Source of the DNA: Xiphophorus maculatus
Taxonomy: Eukaryota; Chordata; Actinopteri; Cyprinodontiformes; Poeciliidae
Reading direction: 5' to 3'
NCBI RefSeq assembly: GCF_002775205.1
Contig: NC_036465.1
Coordinates: 1,128,638 to 1,192,637 of the forward strand
Length of the DNA stretch: 64,000 nucleotides
Shown here one piece after another: positions 1 through 39,599 of this stretch (its first letter is position 1; every line of letters starts with the position of its first letter). The translations under genes were made by a program, and so were the position numbers. The notes under the pieces are model-generated. The model ran no database searches. It was not told where the DNA came from and saw nothing but the letters and a program-made list of their open reading frames with translations.

Positions 1-630
1 TCCCACACAAAGAACAGAACATTCAGTTCGTTACAGTTTTATGTTTTCAGGCTTGACGTTTATTTTACGATTATTAATAAGTGATCACTGTGGTAGATTA
101 GCTACCATTGCTATTAGCTAGTGCTGCTATTAGCTACTGCCGCTATTAGCTAGTGTTGCTATTAGCTACCATTGCTATATAACGTGTGATATACCATAAA
201 TTAACGTATATCAGATGTTCATTTATGGTTTACTGGGTTATACTGACATCTTGGCTACTGCTGCTATTGCTGCTGATGATCTGTCAGGGTTGGTGTGTAC
301 GTCGCCATTTTGTTGTTTTTAGTTGAAAACTGAAAGAGCGAATTCTGCAGCACACCTACATGTTAAGGTTGTCAAAGTCAAGCTAGCATAACTGACCTAT
401 TTTCCCTCTCTATTTTTAATTAAAACATTTTCCTGACCTTGTTATCTAGTTGTCTTAGTGTTGATAATTAGTAGCAAAGCACTGAGTTCCTTTTTATTTT
501 ATATATCAGACGTTCATTTATGGTTTACTGGGTTATACTGACATCTTGTCAGCTAAAACCAATGCTGGTCGTTGTCGACTAGCAGTATTTTTTGCACTTG
601 TGATGTTGCAACGTGTCTGCTGCAGGTTTG
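1..630 (+). repeat. Dispersed repeat, copy 1 (cut by window start)
   Basis: Similar over about 600 bp to 17498-18020. Shared words include CCCACACAAAGAACAGAA, ATGTTTTCAGGCTTGA, TTAATAAGTGAT, TACATGTTAAG, TCAAGCTAGCATA and CTAAAACCAATGCT. Contains local GCTATTAGCTA iterations at about 105-180. No coding potential. Class unknown; probably a non-autonomous DNA element. Confidence 0.7.
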
Positions 631-1820
631 GTTGTGCATTGTGTGGCATTGAGCCGCAGTTGAACAGATTTCACTGACCCACATTCAGGTGGCTTCGGTC
701 ACAGTCCGACTCAGACAGGAAACACAAGAAACATCGAAACCTGGCGGGAGAAACTGGGTCATGGCTCTGTCAGGGATTCTGGGAGAACAAGTAAATACCG
801 CTGATTGTGGGAAAATAAACAGACTTTATGGTGAAACTGGGTGGAATATTTGGAAAAAGAGGATTTTTAAATGTTTTATATTTATTTTATTCTGTTCTCC
901 AGCAGTGGAGCCGTTGCATGGGTCTAAGAAAACCCACTGAGCCAAAGATAACATTTTGTTCTTTAACAGACCCTGCAGCTGAATCACAGCCAGGACTTTT
1001 GACTTGTTAAACCTGCGTGGATTTAAGAGGAAATCTCCAACACCTGCATATCAACAAAACCCTTACTTCTGCAAAAATTAAAATGAGACTAACAGTTTGA
1101 ACTAATCAGGAGTCACCTGCAGAAGCTGCACGTTTCAGGCAGCAGCCAGCCTCCTGCAGCACGTGTCTGCTGTTTACCAAGCTCCAGACGTTTTTCTTGG
1201 CAGGCCGGAGCCGCCTGTTAAACCAGACACGGAGCCGCTGCAGTCAAGCTCTCCATAGAAACCACCGGACACGTGGAGTCAGGGGCGATGTGAGCTCCTA
1301 ATCCCAGCTTGTCGGGGTGAGGGCAGCCACCGTGTTCCCCGCCTGGTTTTGGACAGTAACTCCCTGTCGGTGTCGGTCTGCATGACGCTCCGTCAGCTGG
1401 AGAACAGCAGCGAGTCGACGTCTGCAGGAGAAACCGCAGGGAAGTGAGAGGGTTTGTGAAAAGAGCTGAGAGGGTGAAACAGGAGAACGTGTGAAAAGTC
1501 ACCTCTTTTATTTTGTTAATGTGTAAAAACCACGACTATCACACAAAAAGACACAATTATTTGATGTTTTCTGCATCTGGCTGGTAAAATATGACTCAGT
1601 AAATCTTGTGAACTCTGCCTTTCATCAGATGGAGGTGGAAATCACAGCTGCCTTTTCAGTTAATCACTAAGTGGAGGAGTGGCAGGTGCAAACTGTTTTC
1701 TTCTGCTCTTTAAAGTTTCTGAAACATGTTAAGATCATAATACATTTCATACAGAAATGTGAAAAAGTTATAACCTGAAACTGTGCATGAGTTACATTTC
1801 TCAAAAAACAGACTCATTGT
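631..1820. other. Stretch without a recognisable gene
   Basis: Contains only short frames (under 100 codons) of low-complexity or unrelated composition. I see no exon with family similarity. Confidence 0.5.
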
Positions 1821-1824
1821 AACG

Positions 1825-2330
1825 TTTAAGTAAAATCAGCCAGAACCCAAAACGCAGCCAAGACAAGTGATACTACGACACGTTTTATTAGAAGTAGTGA
1901 GATGGTGTGGAAGGGGATCCACAGGGTTCGGTCACAAACACGGAGGAGAGAGTCGTGACTGGATGAAAACCAGGGAAAACACAAAGAGATTTACCAAGAA
2001 CCGGGATCCACAACGGCCGAGAATCCAGCCTGGGTTTGGAGGGTTTGGAGTCTCAGAATATCCACCAGCCAGAGAGGCAAAACGGTCCAGGGTCGGGCAC
2101 AGGAGAGTCCCAGGCAAGGAAAATCCAACATCCAGTAGACAGGAGGCAGGCAGGGTTCAGCAACAGGAGGTCAGAAACTCCTCTGATGGCAGCAGGGACT
2201 AGACAAAAGCAGTGGTCAAACACAGGCAGGATCAGAAAACCAGAAACTCCTTGGACATGAATCGGGGCTTGAAGGCTGTGACAGGAGCACCAGACGATTT
2301 GTCACTGAGCTGGTGACGATCAGCTGTTTA
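1825..2330. repeat. Probable interspersed repeat
   Basis: Long run of CAGG/GGCAGG/CCAG-rich sequence, with phrases such as CACAGGCAGGATCAG that recur in fish transposable elements. Open frames are present but look like chance. No second copy in the window. Confidence 0.3.
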
Positions 2331-5300
2331 AATGGGGAGCCGCACAGAGCAGGTGAGGATGAAGAGCAGCTCTGTGAAGGTGGAGCTGAAATCATGGCAT
2401 TCAGGAGACAATATGGCGCCGTACCCGTTCTGCTGCCCGGCGGTGGACCAAAACGTCTGCTCCTGTTCTGACCAGCATTCTCACGCTGATGCAGCTCTGC
2501 CAGGTCTCACTTTTCTACACATAATATGGTTGCATGTGACTGAATCCTGCAGAATAATGTAACCTAAAGCTGGTCAAAGTCGGCTGATTGAAGGTGAAAA
2601 CATGAACAGATTTAAAGTCTGTTTCAGCTGCCACCTTTTTGTTTTATGAAAGTTATTCATAGATAAGGGCAGTTAGTTTCAAATGAAGCCTCATGATTGG
2701 TCAAACTGAACGTGTTCAAAATGAAATGGTGCAACATGCAGCTCTGAAGAACAAATGATCAGGAACAGCTGCAGTTACCTACAGAAACTTTTATAAAAAC
2801 TTTTATATTCTAGACAAAGTGAAACAGGTTGGACTGTTTAACTCAAAGACTTTCAATAAAATACATAAAAAGTTCTAGGTATAAAAAATACATTTTAATC
2901 TTTTGCTGACAACATGAATAGAGATTTTACAAAGTACTGATACGTTTCCAGTTTTTATTCTCACCAACTCTCATTTAGCCATATGTGAAAATGTAATTAG
3001 TAAAAATACAGATTTATCTTAAAAGTAGGAAGTAAAAGTAGAAAGTCCTCAGAAAGATAAATATTTAACTAAAATCTAACGTAGTACTTTTATCTTTTAC
3101 TTTACGGCTCTGCCCAAATCCAACTGTTTTCCTACTTTCCATCTTTTCTCCCTGCAAAAATATCTGATTTATTTTTGTGGAAATGAACCAGATTCAGATC
3201 CGATGTTCCCGACTGTCGCATGTTTACAGGAAGTTTTTGCAAAATAAACTGGAAATCTGGATATAAATTCACCATCCAGTCTGATTAATAAATGTCTTTT
3301 TCTGTCCGATGGTCATTTTTTCATTTATTGTTCTCGGTATGAAACTATAAGAACCAATAAAACACTTTCTGACTTCTTCATAGTTTGATTTTTGGTTGTG
3401 ATTTGAAAAGGAAAGTTGGATTGCAGACCTCTAATGCTGGGTTGGAGTTTCAAAGTGACTTCCAGGAAATTTGCTGCTTTTTAAACCATCAAAACAAAAA
3501 ATATTAACTTTTAAATGAGTAGAAGGTCAAATCATCTGTTGGTTTGTTACATTTATTATGCTGTTAATCAGGACATACAGTCTGATCACTTATTAATATG
3601 TTTTAAATTATTTTGTGTTTATAGGATCAATAATCAGAATTTCACAAGTTTTATCTGCAGTTCTGCTGCATAGGAACGGCGCCCCCTGGTGGAGACACAG
3701 AACTAATGAGGGGAAACTGGACACGGGTTAGGGTTAGGGTTAGGGTTAGGGTAAGGTTTGGTTATTTAATGAGGATTTATTACGATTTAAAACGTTATTG
3801 GATCAATTATTCCTCAAATGATTCAACTCAAACTCGGTTCTGCTATGCACAACAAATTAAAATATTATCTAAAGAAATTAATGTTTTCACTAAATTAATT
3901 AAAAAATGCAAGTTCTGAAATTATTTATCCAGATCCAACCGTTTTCTCCATTTGGACAGAAATCTGTTTGTATGTAAATTATTGGCTCTAATTTAGCAAC
4001 AGAATAAGAAAACAAAGATTCAAATTTGTTTTGATCCAAACAGCATCATCTCTAGAGCTTCACAAATGTTCTGTTCTGCTTTTAACAGCAGAGAAATGAA
4101 AATCCTTCACAGTGGAGATGCATTTTAATAAAGTTTTTCTGATGATCTAAACTAAATGATGCTAACAGCTAAACGCAGCGCAGAAACAGAAACCCAGCCG
4201 TCACCTTTCCACAGTTTATTTCCTTTTAAAATAATTCATACAAATGCATACAGTCACAAACATCTTTTTCAGTTGTCATCGTTTGACCAAAAATAATGAT
4301 ATTTACTGTAGAATATAGATTAATGTGTGTACTGAATATTGCTACGCCTACTACGTCACCATGAAGGGCGGCAGCAGGGGGCGCTCCCGCCAGGGATGGC
4401 ATTTCAGGGGAACCGCCGGATCCGTCAGTTTGGACCAGGAATGTTTGCAGTTTGGGTTGGAAGAACCAGAACCGAGTCAGAATATCAGCCCAGAACCTTC
4501 GGTCTGCGGCGGCGCGTTGCTACAGCCAGACGACCAGATTTGATCATTTTATTCAGAATTATGAGGATAAAGTCAGAATTTTATGAGAACAAAGACACAA
4601 AAATACCAGAAGAAAGATGGAAAGTTTTTAGGCAAAACTTTGATAGTTATTAAAATCTTCTGTCTTCGAAACTCAGTCCAGCCACTGATAATAATTTCAT
4701 GCTGATGTGTTAAAAATGAAGTTTTTCCTTATTCCTTATTATAATAAAGTATAAGATTCTCAGGTTTCCTCTTGTTTTTAATCCTTTTTGAGGTAAAATA
4801 GCTTCTTTATTCTGTTTATATTATAACTTTGTTTAATGACTTTAGTCTCCTAATTTTATTGGTTTTATTCTATTATGACTGACATGCAGTTTTATTCTCA
4901 TATTATTTCTACTTTCTGTTTTATTCTTACATTATTTTGACTTTATTCTCGTAATCAAACATTTTTGCCTGAAACGCCCTGCGGTGGGAATGTCCATCCC
5001 TGATCGCTGCCTCACCATGAAGAAGACCAGGTAGGCAACAGGAAACGGCTTTTACTACTCAGCTGCAGGTAGGGGGAGCAGAAAGGACTTCTGGGTAATT
5101 TACTGCTCCACCTACTGGCGCTGCTTTTAGACACAGAAACAATCAAGTCACATTGACACAGGCAAGCAGAACACTGTATGTACACATGAAGAGAGCAGGT
5201 GGTTAAATGGTAGCAACGGGAAGGGCCCGGCTTGATGTTAAAGGGACTCCAGGAAATCTCAGGCCGCTCGGGGGAAACGCCGCCGCTTCTCTGTGCTCAT

Positions 5301-6300
5301 GTCTGTTTGTGGAAAGCGGGAGGCGTTTCTTCTCGAGACGTTAAAACAATCTTCAGAGATCATCTGAGTCTCATCTTTACCCAAGTTTAACCGTTTTTAC
5401 TGTCGTAACCGTCCCAGGACCCGAAGGTGGAGGAATCAACTTAAAGTGCATAACAGAGTAAAGGTTTAGAGCCAGGAAACCCGAAAATACAAAATAAAAG
5501 ACGTGAAATAAATCACAACTGGCCTTTTCTGTTCATAAAAAGTATAAAAGTAATTTAAAAAACAACACCTACCCCTTTGTGTAAAACAGGAAGCACTTCC
5601 ATATATGGATGATGTTGTTTCCTGTTGTAACAGAAAACCAAACGATTTAAGGCGAATATGCTAAGCTAGGTGTGGGGTGAAGATGTAAACGAGCCAAGAA
5701 GGCAGATTTTATTCCTCAGAAAAAGTTTCATTGTTTGTAACATTTTCTGCTTCCGAATTCAAGAGAAAAACCAACTGAAAGCTAAAGAGAGAAAACGAAA
5801 TGCTGTTCATGACGCAGCTAGGACAGAAAGCTGGAGAAGGAGTTGTTTGTGAGCATAAAGTCAATCAAATAGCAAAAAGCTTTCTTTTATAGCACGTTTC
5901 ACATCTACTAAAGTTAAGAGTATCGGCTCTCTTCAAGCTGCAGCTTTGGCTCTGTGTTTTTCTCTTTGTGTCTGAGCCAAATGAAGAACGTTCGCCTTCA
6001 TCTGAGTGTTCTACCTTTATCTTTATTAGCTTGTAGTGAAAGTTAAAGCTAAGCTAAGTGTTGTTGTGTGGAAACTGATTCAGAGTTTGATTTGTGATGG
6101 AGTTAAACCCTCAGGGGTAAAACATGGATCCATTATGTGGGAAAAAATGAGACCTGCACAGATCGCCACGGCTACGTTTTCTCAGCAGGTCTCAATGCTC
6201 AAATCTGACGTTTTTTTGCATGATTATTCATTCTACTAATTAAAAGTGACCAAAGTCAGACTCTTTTTGTGCATGATAATCCAAATGCGCAGAAGAAGAC
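2331..6300. other. Flank or 3' UTR side of ctbp1; no gene seen
   Basis: AT-rich sequence with scattered short frames. Part may be the ctbp1 3' UTR. On the minus strand, AATAAA words correspond to plus-strand TTTATT at about 6022, 5707 and 4207, but I cannot choose the real cleavage site. Contains the short telomere-like tract listed separately. Confidence 0.4.
3725..3751 (+). repeat. Short interstitial telomere-like repeat
   Basis: Four and a half units of GGGTTA in a row, ending GGGTAAGG. Vertebrate telomere motif at an internal site; too short to suggest a fusion point. Confidence 0.9.
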
Positions 6301-6318
6301 AGATGTCGCCCAGCATCG

Positions 6319-6515
6319 CTCTGCTTATGGCAGTAAAGATGGCCGCCGCGGAGCTCTGTTTACGGCAGTAAAGATGGCCGCCGCGGAGCTCTGTTTACGG
6401 CAGTAAAGATGGCCGCCGCGGAGCTCTGTTTACGGCAGTAAAGATGGCCGCCGCGGAGCTCTGTTTACGGCAGTAAAGATGGCCGCCGCGGAGCTCTGTT
6501 TACGGCAGTAAAGAT
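6319..6515 (+). repeat. 35-bp tandem repeat carrying YY1-type core and SacII site
   Basis: Five full units and one partial at starts 6319, 6354, 6389, 6424, 6459 and 6494. Each unit contains AAAGATGGCCGCCGCGGAG; copies 2-5 are identical on reading. Lies about 1 kb downstream of the ctbp1 stop codon, in possible 3' UTR. Confidence 0.93.
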
Positions 6516-7521
6516 TTATCCACATGTGTAAGTGGAACAAATTGTATTTTGGGGGTGGAAGGATCTGAGTTGGGTCACATCTGCCTGCTGTGTGAACGTA
6601 GCCTAGCATAGTGTTGGTCATTCTGGTCGACACAAATGTCATTCCTTTATCAAAGTTACAATGCTGGTCAGAACAGGAGCAGAAATTGCAGCCAGAATAG
6701 GTGAATTATTAAAAATAAACCATGTTTTTAATGTGTCTCAGTCTGTCGCCTCGTCAGCTCATGAATGAAAACGTCAGAATCAGCAGGTCCCAGCATGTTT
6801 ACCATTTCACCACCTCTCCTAAACGTTCCTCCCATTACGCCTTCGGTTCGAACATTTACACAATCCCAGAGCAAAGTGACATGCTCCTTAAACAAAACCA
6901 ACAGAAACAAGCATTAGATCAACTTTATATCTCACTAAAGTTGTTCTTTTCTAACGCAACGGGACACGGAAAGGCAAGCAGGTAGAAAAACAAAAGCACT
7001 GAGTGGCATAAAAACTATTTAGAAAAGAAAAATGCTAGAAAAAACTAGATTACCACCTGCGGAAACGTAGGTTCCTGAGATGGTGTGCAAAATGCTGCCT
7101 CTTTTTTGGGGCCTTGCTAATTTAGGGACAAATAAAAGGAAACGAGATATTGTATCTTTAAACCAGTTTTTGTTAAGACTGGAATACGAATATCATCATG
7201 TTCTAAAATCTGTTCACAGGCAGGTTACATTCATTTCTAACCCAATAACTTCGATGTCACATCAAACTAAGGAAAAGACACAGAACACATGAAAACCTCT
7301 AACTTTGGACATCAACAGCCTAAAAATTTTCTTAATTCTTTTTTCCCCAAATCAATTTAAACTTGTTTTGATTTTTTTCTGTTGAGGCACCAACGATCAG
7401 ATGTTGGTTTAGAGGAACTTTCTGGGTTGTTGAGTAAAGCGTCAGTCCTGCTCCGGCTGGGAGTGAGACCTGTCTGTTGGGAAGCAGGTGGAACCTGAAC
7501 GGTGGTCGGCATGCAGAAGGG

Positions 7522-24216
<16,695 letters not shown>

Positions 24217-24319
24217 GGCGTGTTCCCGGCTGGCCAGCGCTCTGCACACAGGAACAGGAATCCAGTCAGCATATGGCGGCCTCCCTCCGTCCTCCCAGAC
24301 CCTCAGTGACAAGCATACA

Positions 24320-24425
24320 CATGTGCTCCCCCCTTTTCTCTCCTGTCCCCTCCCTTCGCCGCCGCTCTCTCACCCCTCCCTCCTTACCTCCCGCCCCTTC
24401 CTTCCTCCCTTCCTTCCTGCTACAG
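24320..24425 (-). promoter_or_regulatory. Homopurine/homopyrimidine tract upstream of ctbp1 exon 1
   Basis: The plus strand is almost all C/T over about 95 bases (C-rich blocks, then TCC/CTTCC repeats), so the ctbp1 sense strand is GA-rich 110-210 bases 5' of the start codon. Such tracts are common in 5' UTRs and promoters and can bind GAGA/MAZ-type factors; the promoter role is inferred from position only. A GT dinucleotide tract follows at 24549-24622. Confidence 0.35.
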
Positions 24426-24548
24426 AGAATCGTCCTCCGTCTCACATGCAGAAGAAGAAGAGGAGAAACGTGAAGAGTTTAGGAAGTGCTGCATTCATGG
24501 GAACGGGAAGGCGGGAGAGTGAAGGAGACGGTGGGGGAAGTCACAGAG

Positions 24549-24622
24549 TGTGTGTGGGTGTGTGTGTATGGGTGTGTGTATGTGTGTGTGTGTGTGTGGG
24601 TGGGTGCGTGTGTGTGTGTGTA
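24549..24622 (+). repeat. GT microsatellite upstream of ctbp1 exon 1
   Basis: Imperfect (GT)n with GGGT interruptions, about 330 bases 5' of the ctbp1 start codon on the opposite strand. Confidence 0.9.
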
Positions 24623-25079
24623 CGGAGGGGAGGAGCCGACGTTGGCCAAAATTCATCTTTTGTTTCCTGAAAACCGACGAGGGAAAAAAAAGTCACGTTA
24701 TGCAAGAAGAAGGCGACGGAGAGGAAAAAACTGGTTCCACTGATATTAGCTGTTAAAAAAACAACCGTAACTGTCAGAAAGTAATATTTAATACAGAATA
24801 TTCACTGCACTGCAAAAACACCAAATCATAACCAAATGTTTTAGCCTCAAACAGTTTAGTTTTCTCAATTTTTCTGGTGTGCTAACTTACAAGAAACTTA
24901 ACAGGAAGATGAAGACACTTGTTTTTAGTAAATAATTCTTGTGATTGATTTTAAAAACTAGTTCCACTGCCAGATTATTTTACTCATAACATTGGAAAAA
25001 CAAGTGAAAAAATCAGCCAGTGTATAGCTTTTTATCGTATGTCTTAGTAAAAGTGAGGTGGGCACAGCTAACCAAAACT

Positions 25080-25700
25080 TTAGATTCACTAATCACTAAT
25101 TTGCTCAACAAGATGCTAAACACATAAAAATTTAGCAGAAGCTAACATTAAACCACTAGACACATAAAGTAATTAGCATGAGCTAATGTATTAGTATAAA
25201 ATAATTAACACATAATAAACTGTTTAGGGTTATTTGTTAATTAGCGGCAGCTGACAATAAACACAAAGATATCAGCGGAAACTCATTTCAAACTGCTAAG
25301 CATTAAAAACTACCAGATGGTAACAAAATAATTAGCAGAAGCTAACTCTAAACTGCCAAACACATGAAAATAGAAGAAGCTAAAGCTGAACACATAAAAT
25401 GATCAGAAGTTCACACTAAACCGATCAATATAAAAAACTGGCAGAAGCTAATGCTAAACTGCTAAACACATAAAAATAGAAGAAGCTAAAGCTGAACACA
25501 TAAAATGATCAGAAGTTCACGCTAAACCGATCAACATAAAAAACTGGCAGAAGCTAATGCTAAACTGCTAAACACATAAATAACGGAAGTTAACGCTAAA
25601 CACACAAAAATAAAAGTGGAAGCTCACTCTAAATCCCTAACTTAAAAAAACTAGCAGAAGCTAATGCTAATATGCTAAACACGTATATGGCATGTACTAG
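25080..25700 (+). repeat. GCTAA-rich imperfect tandem repeat
   Basis: Phrases AGAAGCTAATGCTAAACTGC and TAAACACATAAAAATAGAAG recur about every 30 bases. A 110-bp block is duplicated almost exactly (about 25350-25460 and 25460-25580). Related sequence is at 63700-63970. Confidence 0.75.
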
Positions 25701-26119
25701 CATATTGAATTTTGAGCACAGTTACTAAAATCAGGGAGTTAATGATGCCATGCAGCTCGTTAAGTTGCTGTTGCTTGAAGGAAAACTCAACATGCTACTG
25801 GTGGAAAAGTTCACATCTCCAACATGCTGCTTAGTTCTACCTGTTTTTAGCAAAGCTGAATAAAGTTTAGCTGCAACTGGTTCCTTCCCTGTAGCTAAAA
25901 CAATAACACACACACACACACACACTCTGACACAGAGCGGTAGAGATGGGCTCCTTTGCCTACAAGACAGAATCTGTCAGCATCTCTTACATCATGACTC
26001 TGACCCGCAGCCAGAGTTTCTTCACACAGCTAGCTCAAAAACAACAACTTATCATCTGTGATAAATATATACTGCAGGAAATCTGTTGTAATTTTGACAA
26101 GAAGCTATTTTATTTCTAT

Positions 26120-26580
26120 TTTTAGGTTTTAAAGCTGCAGTATCTAACTCTGCCTTCTCCCAGTGCTATCTAGAAACAGCCAATCAGAGCCAGGAGGCGG
26201 GTCTTAGCGCTGTCAATCACAGCCTCTTGTGACTGCAGCTAGCATAACATGTTGTGAATGCTAAGGCTAGTTAGCATAGCCAATGATGATAAACAGTTTT
26301 TCTGTAACTGTAAGTCATTTATTCACCATTAGCACATTTAGCAGCATGTACATTAAGTTGATTGACAGCGCTAAGCCCCTCCTCCTCCTGGCTCTGATTG
26401 GTTGTTTTTGGTCGGGCATTTCTTCAGACACCAATAGCAGCTCTGGGAACAGGTGGAGGAGATCAATATGTTTAACAGATTGTCTGTTAACATAAACCAT
26501 AACAACCGTTTTAACAAATTTATAAAGAATATTCCTTACATCAGTTACAGACTGCAGCCTCAAAATTAGACAATAGCAAC
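26120..26580. repeat. Fold-back repeat between ctbp1 and maea
   Basis: ACAGCCAATCAGAGCCAGGA (26176) with TTAGCGCTGTCAATC (26203) reappears as the reverse complement at 26358-26412. Outer ends also pair loosely around CTGCAG. CCAATCA-type words occur in both arms; related sequence is near 60058. Probably a palindromic MITE. Confidence 0.6.
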
Positions 26581-26949
26581 TTTTTCATACAGGGGATGTT
26601 GATATTTCCACATAATTTCCATCCTAATAAGAAATATACATGTAAAAGCTGAAAAAATAGTTAAAACCTGCATTTATTTCTGTATTTATTACTAAATCTT
26701 CATCAGTTTCTTTATAATTTTTTAGGTTTTTAAGAGCCAGTTGAAGTTCCCCTCCCTCCCAGTCTTGATTCTCTCTCCTCCTCTTCCTCCATCTCCACTG
26801 CAGCATGTCTAATGGTTCTGCTGCAGATCCTATCAGCGCCGGCTGTAGCAGAACCGACAACCAGCCAAACCCAGAGCTATCACACAGCCAGGCCGTTGAA
26901 ACCGTCCACACAACCTGCAGCTGCTGCACAAGAAGCATGCAGGAGAGGC

Positions 26950-27085
26950 CTGAACGTCGGAGACAAACAGGAATCCATGAGCTGCAGAGCAGAGAGGACG
27001 CCTCAGACGCTGCAGCGCCGTCCATCGCCGCGCTGCAGGCGCAGGCGGATCCTCCGGATGGAGCCGTTTGGAGATGAAGATGAAG
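26950..27085. promoter_or_regulatory. CpG-dense patch between ctbp1 and maea
   Basis: A short stretch unusually rich in CG dinucleotides for this AT-rich intergenic region, with repeated GCCGC/GCAGGCG words. It lies 2.8 kb 5' of the ctbp1 start codon and could be a promoter or non-coding first exon of ctbp1. Open frames cross it on both strands but none resembles a known protein. Support is base composition and position only. Confidence 0.3.
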
Positions 27086-27199
27086 AGCGGAGCAGGATTT
27101 ATGTCCGCTGTCAGAGGATTTCACTCTGGAACGTTTTGTCCCTTTTCTTCCATTTTCTTGTTCATGCAGTGAGGAGAAAGTGTAAAAATGTGACAAATA

Positions 27200-28850
27200 T
27201 TCAATATATATACATTTAAATTAGAGTAAACATTGCTGATTAATATGTTTCGATCAGCAGAAACAAAAAGAAAAATATAATTTCTTTATTTTAATTCAAA
27301 TTCCAACTAATGATTATTTTATTAATAGATTGTTTAATTGATTAGTTGGATTTTTAAAATGGCACAGTCTGGATATTTTCCATGTAACCTTTTTCGATTA
27401 ATATTAGAAATACATTAAAAGATGCAAATAAACAATTCGATCCTTTTATAAATAAGAAAATATTCCCATTTCAGGTCTTATCACGTTTTGCCAAGTTATT
27501 GCATTTTATTGCCTAAAATTCTTGTAACTGATGAGTTAATTGTGTTTATTTTAACTTATTTGTTTTGGCGCTCCATAGAAGAGATGTGATGAACAGAAAC
27601 ATGACTGGGTTGGAATATTTCTGCTTTTATGGCTGCTGGTCCACAAACTAAACCAAAAACCAAATCAAAGTACGACTTAGAGATTAAATGAGAGTCTACA
27701 GAAAAAGGATTTTTACTTTCCTTTGCTGCCAAAATTGCTTTTATCTTTCAGAAAATATAATACATAAAAATATTTAAAACATGTTCCTACCATTCGAGTG
27801 ATAATTAATTATTAATAAATGCCATAAATTCTGCAACTATTTCAAAAGAAAGACTAATTTATGGCCATTTTAACTCAGGTTTTGTGTCTATTAACATTCA
27901 AGGCTCAACTTGAAAGAAAAAACGGAAAATTTCAAAGCGATAAAACTTAACTCTAAAACATTCAGCCTTCCTGTTAGTTGCTAAAAATCTTCTTCTCTCC
28001 CTCAACCTGAGTGAAATGTTCAAACAATTTGGAATTGTAACAGGTACATCTCCAAGCCTCCCTGAAATTTCTTTCAATCACCAGAAACGGCTTTCACACC
28101 GAAGAGTGTTGCTACCACAAACAGGAAAGTGATGAAATTGTCTGAAACGATGCAGTAAAGGCTGATTGTTACAAGAAACCTTTTCTAATCGTAAAGTCAG
28201 AATTCTGATCTAATCTCGATTTTTTCCACTTCATAAAAGTCAGAAACTTAAAGCCTTAAAGAACCTTCAGGTCAGAATTGCTTTTCTCCGTGGCCCTAAT
28301 CCTCTTCCGTAGTTAGCAGTCAAGAAAAAGGGGAAGAAGAGTTGTGGTGCGTTCAGGTTATTTCAGAAGTAACCAAGAACGCACCAACCAAGAACGAAAG
28401 TCGGAGGTTCGAAGACGATCAGATTCCGTCGTAGTTCCGACCATAAACCGACTAGCGTTATTCCCATGACCCGCCGGGCAGCGTCCGGGAAACCGAAGTC
28501 TTACTTCAGAAGTAACAGTGTTCAAATTGAGTTCGGATTTCAACATGGCGACGCTCATCGACATTGTTTGCAGCATCTCTGACAAACATATTTTTAAGCT
28601 GTACTTTCCAAAGTAAAACATTTTTTTTTGTTTAAGTTTGAGGCGTTATAAATGACATTGATTTTAGACACTCTTACATGTTTGTCTTGTAAAATAATGC
28701 GGGAAGACGCCATAATGAAACGCGTCGGCCTGACAAGTTCTAACTAGGGGAAATCGGAGCTGCTCCCGCTTTCCCAGTGGAAAATCCAACATCCGTTCGC
28801 CTTTCAATTGATTTTCCCAGTTTCGATTACAACTGGAACGCAACATCAGA
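27200..28850. other. Intergenic sequence between ctbp1 and maea, no gene seen
   Basis: AT-rich to about 28.2 kb. The phrase GGCCCTAATCCTCTTCCGTAG at 28292 has a diverged relative at 56704, suggesting a dispersed repeat. From 28.35 kb the sequence becomes richer in CG towards the maea promoter. Confidence 0.45.
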
Positions 28851-28963
28851 ATCTGCGTCAGTATCGGCACCGTGTCGATAGGTGGCGGTAGTGAACACAG
28901 GCGATTCTGAGCTGTAGGGGAAAAAAACAACAAAAACAGCCAGCAGAAAAGCACAGAACCAAG

Positions 28964-28970
<7 letters not shown>
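28850..28970 (+). promoter_or_regulatory. maea start-site region with YY1-type motif
   Basis: CAAGATGGCGG at 28960-28970 overlaps the maea initiation codon. This matches the YY1 consensus that often sits just downstream of transcription starts and over the ATG in housekeeping genes. No TATA box is seen upstream; GC-rich sequence continues into intron 1 to about 29.8 kb. Confidence 0.5.
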
Positions 28971-39032
<10,062 letters not shown>

Positions 39033-39292
39033 TCACGTCCTCCACCATGACGACTCAGTGGAGCTGTGACCTTTCACCCCAGTAGATGACTTCCTCTTCC
39101 TCACACACAGCTGGGCTCTTCTTCTTCTTTCAGACTGTTTAGATGTGACTAGGAGTTGTTTGACCTGATCCATTCAAGCACACAGACTATCGACATTTTC
39201 ATTATCTTAAAGGCCTTTACTCTGAATATTAGAGCCTAGAGGAAAAAGGACTGAGTGAAACTGTTAGTTAGATGTTTGATTTTACTACAACA

Positions 39293-39573
39293 AATAAAAA
39301 AAGAACTTGTAAAGGATCGCTCTGAGTTTTTCCTTTTTACTAACTTTTTTTTTTATAAATGTGATTGGCTGCATCGCTGGTCTCCAGCCGTTCTTCCTTT
39401 TTTTATGATGGCTGAGGAACTCGTTTTGACTGAAACCTTCTGGTTGCCCAGCAGCACATCCCATAATATATCATCATTACCTTGCAATAACTCCTCAGTT
39501 CACAGGAGGCGCTGTTTCAGGTGGTCCTGCTAAATTCTGGGTCATCTGTTTTTGTTTTTTCTGATTAAATAAA
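39293..39573 (+). terminator. maea polyadenylation signals
   Basis: AATAAA at 39293-39298 and again at 39568-39573, 260 and 535 bases after the maea stop codon. Either would give a compact 3' UTR; which is used cannot be told from sequence. Confidence 0.5.
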
Positions 39574-39599
39574 CTTTTTATTTGACTAATTTTCATTTT

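Noticed and set aside
3706-3918. Frame beginning with Arg-Val repeats
   Set aside because: Translation of the telomere-like GGGTTA tract.
26624-27219. Overlapping 190-codon minus and 135-codon plus frames
   Set aside because: No similarity to known families, low-complexity parts and a run into AT-rich sequence. Kept only as a CpG-dense patch.
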